Below are positions 9,471 to 17,930 of a stretch of DNA of 64,000 nt, piece after piece (the first letter of the stretch is position 1; each line of letters opens with the position of its first letter). The notes under the pieces were generated by a model that made no database searches, was not told where the DNA came from, and saw only the letters and a list, made by a program, of their open reading frames with translations. The position numbers and the translations under genes are program-made. This stretch comes from Rhipicephalus microplus (lineage: Eukaryota > Arthropoda > Arachnida > Ixodida > Ixodidae), in contig NW_027464589.1 in the NCBI RefSeq assembly GCF_043290135.1, positions 8,790,001 to 8,854,000 on the forward strand, read 5' to 3'.

Positions 9471-10400
9471 CAAGGTGGTCTCTGCGCGTAGTCGCCATGC
9501 AATAAGTAGTACAGACGCATAGTTTGGCTTGGCCCTCGAGGCCGAGGCGTATAGTTGTAGGCATCAAGGGAGGTGGCGTTAATAGCCGTGGCGCCGAAGT
9601 CGCAGGGAGAAAAGGGCTTTCGGACATCAGGTGCCGGCCGAGAAGCCGCCTCACGTAGGTCGTGCTCTTCGCGCACTACTTGGCGAATCATGGACGCGGG
9701 ATCCAATGGGGCTGGATGCACATCGACGCTGGCGACATTAGTGACATTGGGTAGGCGGCCGAACTTTGGTGTAATTCGCCGCGCTTGCAGCGCTTCACAC
9801 GTATGGCAGTGCTTGGTGACGTCACTTACACGCTCCAAACTTTCTTTTGCGATGAGGAACTGGTAAACGTCCTCCGCGATCCCTTTTACAGGATGACCAA
9901 CCTTGTCCTCTTCTGTTATTCAGGGGTCCAGTGCCACGCACAACTTGAGCACCTCCTCGATATATGCCGTGCAGGTTTCCCAAGGGGCTTGCGCTCGTTT
10001 CATAAGAGTTTGCTCGGCTCGTTTCTTCTTTGCTGCCGGATCCCCGAAGCACACCTTGATTTCATCAATGAACTTCCACCACATAGTCAGGCTTTCTTCA
10101 TATGGTTTTCAAACTATACGGATGCTATTCCTTTAAGAAAGAGTCCCACATTGCCGAGTTAGCCGGTGGCATCCCAGCCATTAAACTGACTCGCCCGTTG
10201 ATAGGAGCTCAGCCATGTGTCGACATCTTCCCCAGCTTGTCCAGCGAAGGATGTGAGCTGGATGTAGGGCTGCTATGGAATGCGGGAAGCAGGTGGCTCG
10301 TAGTCATTGCTGTCGTGAGACGTTATCGCAGGTGGCAGACCACCAAGTTGTCGGCTTCGGCGAAGCTCCGCGTATCGCGCATCAGCGGTCGATGAGCCGT
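9471..10400 (-). pseudogene. Gypsy-C gag
   Basis: Across several minus-strand frames one reads a GQAGEDVDTWLSSYQRAS segment, a DEIKVCFGDPAAKKKRAEQ segment, EEVLKLCVALDP and ERVSDVTKHCHTCEALQARR. The DxxxWLxxYER and ALxRxQxxxE signatures match the gag capsid region of Gypsy-B in this window. There are numerous stops and frameshifts. No zinc knuckle is visible, consistent with truncation of the C-terminus at repeat R. Confidence 0.65.
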
Positions 10401-10448
10401 CGTTCCTCGGTAGCGCCGTTATCGTACCAAGCCCCTCTCGCCAAAAAC

Positions 10449-10576
10449 AGTTACGATGGGACGTGTTTATTCAAGAACGAATGGCTAAGGGTAGCCGCGC
10501 CGACACCGAGCTGCTTCCAAAAAGACCACTTCGTTCTCTTCTTTCTTACTTCACACGTTGCCGCTTCAGCGTAATA
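10449..10576 (-). repeat. Gypsy-C 5' LTR
   Basis: A 128-bp copy of the 5749-5873 LTR, starting AGTTACG (TG to AG change) and ending GTAATA (CA to TA). Confidence 0.85.
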
Positions 10577-10793
10577 ATGTGATCATGAGATACGCCATAG
10601 TGGAGGGCTCTGGAAATTTCAACTACCGGGGGTTCTTTAAATCACACCCAAACCTTACACACTTAACGAACACCCAAACGGGCTTAGAGCATTTTCCCCC
10701 ATCAAAAATGCAGCCGCCACAACAGAGATTCAATACCACAACCTGCGTGTCAGCAGCCGAGTACCTTAGCCACTAGATCACCACAGTGGAGCA
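10577..10793 (-). repeat. SINE body, right half of a split SINE
   Basis: Matches the 13623-13853 SINE: CGCCATAGTGGAGGGCTCTG, then AATGCAGCCGCC, then the tRNA-like head ACCTTAGCCACTAGATCACC (a minus-strand A box). It is more diverged than the 13.6-kb copy. Confidence 0.75.
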
Positions 10794-13600
10794 AATAATT
10801 CTGGTGGTCATTGGAATTTCAGACAACCACCTCCGAAGCGCCCCTGGTGATCGCAAAGCCAGCACTTTCGAGAGTTAGCGTTAAGAGCTTGGCCCATGAA
10901 AATACATATTCAAGGCCCATTCCTTCAAATCGCGGGGCCACATTCTTCCCTTCCTCTTGCGACAATGGAGTGCCACTTGGCTACCTAATAGTTTGTACAG
11001 CTCAGGGCTCACATAATGCTTTTACTTCTCGAGTGCTTTCCGTACAGTAATTTTTCGGCGGATGTTTACCTTAGCTGACTGCCGATACCTTTGCACATTA
11101 TTCTTTAGCTCCTTGATGACAAGTTCAGTCTCCGGTGAATGGATGTTTCACTTTGGGCCTCGGTGAGGTGTTGTAAAACCTGCAAAATAGAGATGTATAC
11201 AATATAACTTGTATCTGGGTCAAGGTACACAGGACGAGCCCAGCGTCTGAATTATAAGCAAATATAATCTACTTTAGAAGAAAGACTTCATTGCCAACCG
11301 ATGAAGACTAAATATCATCGCTCCATAATATTGATGCATATAACCGGTCTGTGAAAAACGCAATGCCTAATTCGTGGTTGGTTCAGGTGCCTATGAAACT
11401 TTTACTCTCAGTTCGATACAGATAACTGTGGTTGTCAAAACCAGCGTTCACAATAACAGCACTTCACGATATGGCATCTTAGATGAACGACGGCATGAAA
11501 TGTTAACTGTTGGCAAATATAGCTTGGTTTATTGTTTGCTCAGACTTCTCTTCATGAATGTGAGCTATATCACATCTGAAGCATGTAATATTGTTGTGTC
11601 CAACTTGCTAATGCAAATATCCTCCTTTTATTCTTCGCTTGAAAAGAAGGGCCCACTGCATTCCGCTGAAAAGATTAAACCAATCAAACATGATGAACAG
11701 ATAAACAAGAAAAAAACACGTGTTCTTACTCGTTTTTTTTTCTGGCCGGATGTTTATGGGCACGACACACCCTCATCCGGACGGCCGCGCATAGAAAGGC
11801 CCGCTGGCCCAGGCAATGGGGAATCAGGATTAACCAGTGTGTCACTGGAGCCTACATAAAGAAGTAACATCGAGCACTGAACGTCTATATTTGTTGACAC
11901 ACAATCTATGGTTTGGGGACACATAACCATAATGTACAAAAGCAACCGTTATCACACTTTTTGATTAGTGCACGTTACAGAATCTTTACGTTTGCTCTTT
12001 GGTGCCGCAATTGAAAAACAGAATTAGGAAAGGACACGCAAGGGCAAGAGCATATTATTCAAAGAAAAGCACACAAAAACATATTAACTTTATCTTTCTG
12101 TTTATTAAGATATCAGTGGCACACACACTCTTGTCCTTGCCTCTAATTTCTTCAGTTTCTGTTATTGTCAAGCTACGAATCAATTACGACATGGACCCCT
12201 AACAACTCGCCCAAATATTTACACTGGTAATGTAATTATTCTATATTTACATGACCTTCTGATGGAGTCTTAATAGCTCGCTTCCTGAAACAAACTATGC
12301 TTAGCGTTCTTTCTACACAGCACTTTTAGACTGTTACTTTCTTTTGGTAAATAAACAAAATCCTATGACTTCATTTGTTATCCCCTATTACGCGTTATCT
12401 GGAATAGAGCAGGCCTGCAGGCTCACCCGCTGCAGGCATCCAAGTTGTAAAGAATAGCTAATGGTCGCTCTTTGCAAAACAATGGATTTCTGATTTTTGT
12501 TAATACTTCTAGCACTTGCCGGGACCAAGGTGCGACGAAGATTTATAAAACGCTGAGCTGGCTTTTTTGACCACCTTGAAAAAAAAGAATGGGAGAAAAG
12601 TTAGCAGCGTTTAAAGATCATGTCCTAAACAAGCCTTAATGTTCCGTCAAATGAAGCTTCCCACTCACGCAGGTCAGCTGAGATTGTATATTTCTGCATA
12701 ACTTGAACTGAACTAAGAGACATTAGGCATTGCTACAATTTTTATTGCTGTTGTACAATTATGTTATATGTACACCATTGCTGCTGTCTTATTAGCTGCT
12801 TCAGAACATTTTATTATTGCAGGGCTTTGTTTTATTCCCTTTCCCTTAACCATATTGTACTCTACCCACAAGCAATGATAAATCTAAATCATTTAAAAGC
12901 TTCTGTTTTCCGGCACCAGCAAACCTGCTCCTGTAAGATTTACGCTATACAACCAAACATATGGAGATCAATGCGGTGCGCACGCAAGGCTTGGCAGTGT
13001 CGTGTTGTTCGGTATGGAAGACCACGATACGTGTGGCAGACATGCTGTAATGAGCGACTGCAAACAATTTTCACCACCGGAGGCATGCACTAACTTCGCC
13101 CTTCTAGAAACGTGACTCCATTCCGTGGTTATAAGCACAACATAATGTCCAGATGGAATGCTTACAGCAAGGTCAATACAGAGTTATAGCTGGGCGGATT
13201 TACGAGCAAGCGGGCGATCGGAGAGGGCAGCTGAGCGCGACACGGTAAGAGAGTGATAGCTGAGCGACGCCCCGCTCGCTTCAGTGGATCACATTGCTGC
13301 GCCGCTTATTGACCAACGTTGAAGCAGTGGAAGTTACTGTCGACCACCCAGAGACCTTTTTGCGTCACCTGCCGAGTGAAAGAGAAGTCAATGCAAAAAA
13401 AAAAAGTATTGCAAAATGCATTTTATTACGTCGCAGGTTCTCACTGATTTGTCGTCGGTGATTTGAATGCATGACGAACTGCTCGACATCCCCCCCCCCT
13501 AAAAAAGGGGGGAGAGGTTGTCGCCGCCGACAGGTTAAGGGTGAAGCCAAGTGATCGAGTATCTGGACTTTTTGCAGCACTGTTGTGGAATCAAGTGCCT
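10794..13600. other. No gene seen
   Basis: 2.8 kb of mostly AT-rich sequence without conserved protein motifs. The longest plus frames (11374-11859 and 12761-13093) show no recognisable domain and are probably chance. 13487-13510 contains a run of C followed by a run of G that could fold. Confidence 0.6.
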
Positions 13601-13622
13601 TTCACGTGCTACCAGCAGCAAT

Positions 13623-13853
13623 GATATGTGGGGTTTAACGTCTTAAAACCACTATATGATTATGAGAGACGCCGTAGTGGAGGGCTACAGAAATTTAGAC
13701 CACCTGAAGCTCTTTAACGTGCACCGAAATCTGAGCACACGGGCCTACAACATTTCCGCCTCCATCGGAAATGCAGCCTCCGCAGCCGGGATTCGAACCC
13801 GCGTCTGCGGGTCAGCATTCGAGTACCTTAGCCACTAGACCACCGTGGTGGGG
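13623..13853 (-). repeat. Complete tRNA-derived SINE (Ruka-like) with target duplication
   Basis: On the minus strand it starts with a tRNA-like head (A box GTGGTCTAGTGGCTAAGG, B box GGGTTCGAATCCCGG), followed by a body with GGAGGCTGCATTTCCGATGG. It ends GACGTTAAACCCCACATAT. GCTACCAGCAGCAAT flanks it on both sides (13608-13622 and 13854-13868), a 15-bp target duplication showing a clean LINE-mediated insertion. The Ruka-type identity is from memory of tick SINEs. Confidence 0.85.
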
Positions 13854-14024
13854 GCTACCAGCAGCAATATGGGTGGTAGCGCTATGCCACGAAGTATATT
13901 ACACGACCCGCTGATTCTCTCTGAGCTGAAGTGGCCGGAGATTGGAGATTTTTTTAGTATTCGAGGTTTTACACGAAAAAAAGACGTGATCCACTTTCCC
14001 CCCGTGGCCTGCTCAACATCGATG

Positions 14025-14360
14025 TCATGGACGACGGCGTGCTAACATATTTCCGTTTCAAAAAGAAGGACATACGAAACCTTCGGGTCGCCTTGCGCAT
14101 TCCCAAAACAGTTGTGACAGCTTAAACAGTGCGTATCCCCGAAGAAGAAGCATTTTGTATTACCCTTCGGTGGCTGCCGTGTCTGAACCCACGGAAAGAT
14201 CTTGAGGACTTCTTTAGCCGCCATAGCTCGACGATATCGTCGTTGGCGACAGTGTCTTGAGACATATCGGCGAGTTCTTCCACCTCCTGGACAGTGTAAA
14301 TACCCGCAGCTGGCTCATCATCGACAAGCTGTAGAACTTTTCGAAGGTAAGAAGCAACAA
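14025..14360 (+). pseudogene. HARBI1-like (PIF/Harbinger) transposase, N-terminal fragment
   Basis: The plus frame from 14025 reads GVLTYFRFKKKDIRNL, a stop, then VRIPEEEAFCITLRWLPCLN and RKDLEDFFSRHSSTISS. After a shift it reads HIGEFFHLLDSVNTRSWL. This order matches the helix-turn-helix region of HARBI1-type nucleases/transposases (YFRFxKxDI, EEAxCxxLRRL, DLxxxFGRxxSxIS). The catalytic DDE core is absent. An AAG|GTAAG sequence near 14346 looks like a splice donor, so an intron may have separated the core. Confidence 0.65.
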
Positions 14361-14439
14361 TAGCGAAATGGAAGCTACATTGTGGAGGTTTTGGTGTATC
14401 AGTTTCTTTATAATTTAGCCGGGGTTCGATCTCTTGACA

Positions 14440-14875
14440 AACTGGTTAGATAAATTTGACACCCAGAATGTACTGGTGCCACTGGCAACAGAGAAAACAC
14501 AGCGAGGCACGAGTACACCCTTCTTTGCAACGGTTGAAAGCATCGGCTCAACAATACGAATACACTGTTGTGGGCACAAGCAACTGTAACCTGAACGCTG
14601 GATAAGGAACAGGGCGGTATGACGGAATCTTCACAGACGGCGACGGTGTGCGAACAAGTTGCAGCTGGTCGACAACAAAAGTAGAGACAAAAAATTGGCC
14701 CTGTATCTGAATGTAATCTGCAGATGTCGTCTAAAGACAATAGTCTTGCGTGTGGAAAGAGTGAACAAGACATTTATTTGATGTTCTGTGCAAGAAAATC
14801 GGTGAATGGTATTCTGGAGGCGCTGCGTGCCTCGAGCGAGCAGCGGAGGTAATCGAGCGCATAAAATCACGTCAC
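14440..14875 (-). pseudogene. Gypsy-D protease-RT linker
   Basis: Carries CEDSVIPPCSLSSVQV and the same flanking text as Gypsy-C, including the CQIYLTSLS segment at its end. It is roughly 90% identical by eye and contains frameshifts. Confidence 0.6.
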
Positions 14876-15375
14876 ACAGACACATAAGCGCCATCTGGCA
14901 GTTCTCTTAGAAAACAAAGCACGTATATCTGAGACGGGTGTGCTCGCCATTCTCAGAGGTGATAAGGTGTAGAACGCGAGGCGACGGGTATGTGCCACCA
15001 CCGTCTCGTTTTAGCAAAGCGTTGGAAACACTCGCCTTTCCGTGCAAGCGTTGCATTGTCAGCGCATTGTGATAAGCGCTACGATCCTTAAAATTACTTA
15101 TGTATGCCTTTTCTAGTGAAAGACGCACATGCAGAATATATACGTGCTGTTATGGTGTTCCAGACATGCCCAATATTTGATTTTTAATTGACAATTGCAC
15201 AAGCATGAACGCCCAACCTTGAGCAACTTAGGTGGCACTGTGGATGGTGTCGGCCGTTTCAAGTACCCGATGCCGTTAGGAGTGGACAAACAGACAAAAG
15301 TACAGACGAACGGACAGACAGACAGACATACAGACAGACAGACCACAATTTGCGTGTCGAAGGTCCCCAAGAAAC
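14876..15375. repeat. Repeat R, copy 2 (fullest)
   Basis: A 500-bp copy including the segment missing from copy 1: TTGACAATTGCACAAGCATG, then a GACAGACAGACA-rich stretch (15286-15345), ending GTCGAAGGTCCCCAAG. It is inserted between the protease and linker of Gypsy-D. Confidence 0.75.
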
Positions 15376-15717
15376 ACTTTAAATGCTCGCCGGTACCGTA
15401 ATCAAAAGTGAAACCGCACTGTTGCAGGAAATCTAGACCCATAATCACATTATGCGTTGATTTAGCGAGCCCTCTGAATTCGGTTTGATAGACGTTATTA
15501 GAGAAACAGACATTCGCGGTACACACACCAGGAGGTCGCAGCAACTCTCCACACACAGCCATAATGTGCGCGCATTATGCAACTTGAACATCACCTTACC
15601 GCCTAATTGTGTTTTAAAAACCATGCTGATAACGAAGGCACTTGCTCCAGTGTCCACTGAAGCTGTCGTTGTAACAATGTACGCAGAAACACAAATCTTG
15701 TTATGACGCATGGTCAC
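15376..15717 (-). pseudogene. Gypsy-D aspartic protease
   Basis: TTTASVDTGASAFVIS contains the DTGA catalytic loop of retropepsins, and VIMGLDFLQQCGF is the second hydrophobic-GxD motif. The two motifs are in different frames, so there is at least one frameshift. The end of the protease runs straight into repeat R. Confidence 0.75.
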
Positions 15718-15777
15718 TGGTCACGAAATACTTTGTTAGTACACACAGCATTCATTTACACTCAAAATAGATACACA

Positions 15778-16057
15778 AATAATACAATGGAACGTCAGAG
15801 GACTGCTTAGAAACCTCGATGATATCCAGGAACTCTTACACAAACATTCCCCAGAGGTGCTGCGTGTACAAGAGACACACTCAAATTCAAAAAACACCAA
15901 TTTTCTACGTCATTATGTAATATTCAGAAAGGACCGCAGTGACGCTGTAGAATCATCTGGTTGATTATCCCTCTTCCGTTGTATCAATAACAGACCCTTT
16001 GTTATTCAAGACTGCAATTTCTCAGCAATGCTTGTAACTATACGCAGTTTCCATTAT
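15778..16057 (+). pseudogene. LINE X1 endonuclease, part 1
   Basis: IIQWNVRGLLRNLDDIQELL with EVLRVQETH are the opening motifs of an AP-endonuclease-like domain (N and E catalytic residues). One in-frame stop follows the SSG segment. It is cut at about 16057 by an inserted LINE tail. Confidence 0.8.
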
Positions 16058-16255
16058 CTATCTTTGTCTTGTATGTGCTTGAATTCTTATACATTTTTAG
16101 TTGACTTATGTTGCCTTCCTGATTTGCGCATCTGATACTTGTTTCTTTATCTTGTCTTTTTTTCTTGTGTGTTATATATGTTGTACCCACCCCCTCTGTA
16201 ATGCCCTACGGGCCCTGAGGGTATTCTAATAAATAAATAAATAAATAAATAAATA
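16058..16255 (+). mobile_element. 3' end of an RNase H-less LINE inserted in X1
   Basis: 200 bp of T-rich 3' UTR with GGCCCTGAGGGTATTCTAAT and then an (AATA)n tail (16230-16252). It matches the style of the LINE-Y 3' end (TGGGGCCTGTAGGGTAACAT). The X1 endonuclease resumes after it with DQGVACTHLPLQTSLEAV. Confidence 0.7.
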
Positions 16256-16900
16256 TAGTTGATCAGGGCGTAGCATGTACACATCTACCGCTACAAACAT
16301 CCCTTGAGGCAGTGGCTGTTCGAAAAGTTCTTTTGAACAAACTTGTCACCATCTGCTCTCTTTACATACCTCCACAGTACCGTCTCGGAAAACAAGAATC
16401 CCAGTCACTGATACATGAACAACCGGAACCTGATGTGGTCCTTGGGGACTTGAACGCACATAATGGTTTATGGGGTGACTCTCGCTTTGATGCACAAGGT
16501 CGCCTAATCGAACAGTTTCTCTTTTCTTCGGGTGCGTGTCTGTTGAATAGAAAAGAGCCAACATACTTTTACCTTGTCAACAAAACCTACTGATGCATAG
16601 ATCTCAGCATTGCGTCCACATCACTGGTTGCTCTACTCAATAGAAAGTGATCAACAATCCTTTCGGAAGTGATCACTTTCCGTTTATTCTAAGTGCACCG
16701 CTAGAAAAAGGTCCTCCACATGTTCCCAGATGGCAGACAGACAAAGCGGACCGGGAACAGTTTCACAACACTACTCGTTTAAGTTATACTGACATATATA
16801 GGTTAAACATAGATGAAGCTGTGCAGTACTTCACAGCTTTTCTTACTGATGTAGCAGCCAAGTGCATACCGCAAACATCTGGTATGCCAGGCAAGTGACG
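16256..16900 (+). pseudogene. LINE X1 endonuclease, part 2
   Basis: Contains PDVVLGDLNAHNGLWGDSRF (the GDxNAH catalytic motif) and, one stop and frameshift later, GSDHFPFILSAP (the SDH catalytic motif). It is therefore a complete endonuclease fold in pieces. Translation continues with a WWNTECRNCRKKQNRAWK-like connector. Confidence 0.8.
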
Positions 16901-17222
16901 TGTCCCATGGTGGAACACGGAGTGTCGGAATTGCCGGAAGAAGCAGAACAGGGCATGGAAGTTGCTTCGGAATTCACCGACAGCCGAAAATCTTGAAAGC
17001 TTTTAGAAAATAAAGTCTCAAGGCAGGAGAACACGTCTGCAGGCCAGAAGAGAAAGCTGGCACAAGTTTCTATCAGGGATAAATTTCTATACACAGGAGG
17101 CTAAAGTCTCGAACACGGTTGGTAGGGTAGCAGGAAGACAAGTACACACACTCCCACTCGTAAACACACAGGGTGACAGCCTGGAAGATCAGGCGAACTT
17201 CCTCGGTGCACACTACGAGCAG

Positions 17223-17907
17223 GTGTCTAGCGCGTCACACTATACTGAAGCTTTCCAAAGATACAAAGTAAGGATAGAAAAGCAGAAACTAGAATACGAG
17301 TGCACAAATTACGAGGCATATAACCAACCTTTCAACTTACCTGAGCTACAAGCATCACTAAACTCCTGCAGTATTTCTGCCCCAGGCTACGACCGAGTCA
17401 CGTATGAAATGTTGAAAAACCTGCCGCTCCAAACGCGAAGAACTTTGCTCTCCCTATACAATGCCATCTGGCTTTCTGGCACCATCCTTGCTTCCTGGAG
17501 AGAGGTTATTGTTATGTCCATTTTGAAACAGGGCAAGCACCCTTCCTCAGTTTCGAGTTATAGACCCATTGCACTTACAAGCTGCCTTTGTAAACTTTTT
17601 AAAAGATGATAAACCGCCGACTTTTACATTTCCTTGAAACACACAATCTGTTCGATCGATTCCAGTGCGGGTTTCAAAAGGGTAGATCTACCACCGACCA
17701 TCTGGTGCGCATTGAGGCAGAAATCCGAGACGCTTACGTCCACAAACAATACTTCCTCTCTGTGTTTCTCGATATCGAGAAGGCATACGACACAACATGG
17801 CGATTTGGCATACTAAGAGACTTGTTTCACCTGGGTGTGCGCGGTAGAATGCTTTCCCTAATTGACAGTTACTTGTCCAATCAGAAATCCCGTGTCCGTG
17901 TGAGAAG
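17223..17907 (+). pseudogene. LINE X1 reverse transcriptase, part 1
   Basis: SISAPGYDRVTYEMLKNLPL (RT block 1), then SYRPIALTSCLCKLF (block 2), then FQKGRSTTDHLVRIEAEI and SVFLDIEKAYDTTW (block 3, catalytic Asp). The last two lie in an overlapping second frame starting at 17606. The domain stops at 17907 where LINE-Y begins and resumes at 20785 with the block-4 motif. Confidence 0.85.
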
Positions 17908-17930
17908 TGCCTGCCGCTCCAAACGCGAAG
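17421..17930 (+). repeat. 20-bp direct repeat linking X1 and the LINE-Y junction
   Basis: CTGCCGCTCCAAACGCGAAG occurs identically at 17421-17440 (inside X1 RT) and at 17911-17930 (the LINE-Y 5' junction). TGCCTGCCGCTCCA is then repeated once more at 17931-17944. Confidence 0.95.

Larger units (their letters stand above)
5749..10576 (-). mobile_element. Gypsy-C: degenerate Ty3/Gypsy element with both LTRs
   Basis: Two matching LTRs (5749-5873 and 10449-10576) bracket minus-strand gag, protease-RT linker, RT, RNase H and integrase in the usual Gypsy order. The element sits inside a SINE: its 3' end is on the left flank and its body on the right flank. A GGGAAAGGGGTAG polypurine tract precedes the 3' LTR on the minus strand, and a TGG-containing candidate primer site follows the 5' LTR. 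The flanking tetramers (ATAG and ATGT) do not match cleanly, so no exact target duplication is claimed. The coding region has many stops and frameshifts, and the protease is missing where repeat R is inserted. Confidence 0.85.
14440..15717 (-). mobile_element. Gypsy-D: second, partial copy of the Gypsy-C family
   Basis: Minus-strand protease (15376-15717), then repeat R (14876-15375), then the protease-RT linker (14440-14875). The linker is close to identical to 8750-9210 of Gypsy-C. No LTR, gag, RT or integrase is attached. Confidence 0.75.

Noticed and set aside
11374..11859. 161-codon plus-strand ORF as a candidate host gene
   Set aside because: No domain, low-complexity and AT-rich, no supporting promoter or neighbour.
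13487..13510. C-run and G-run hairpin as a terminator
   Set aside because: A simple homopolymer pair in noncoding eukaryotic sequence; no transcript ends there that I can support.
15286..15345. GACA-rich repeats resembling a CRISPR-like or satellite array
   Set aside because: This is a degenerate 4-bp microsatellite inside repeat R, without regular spacers.
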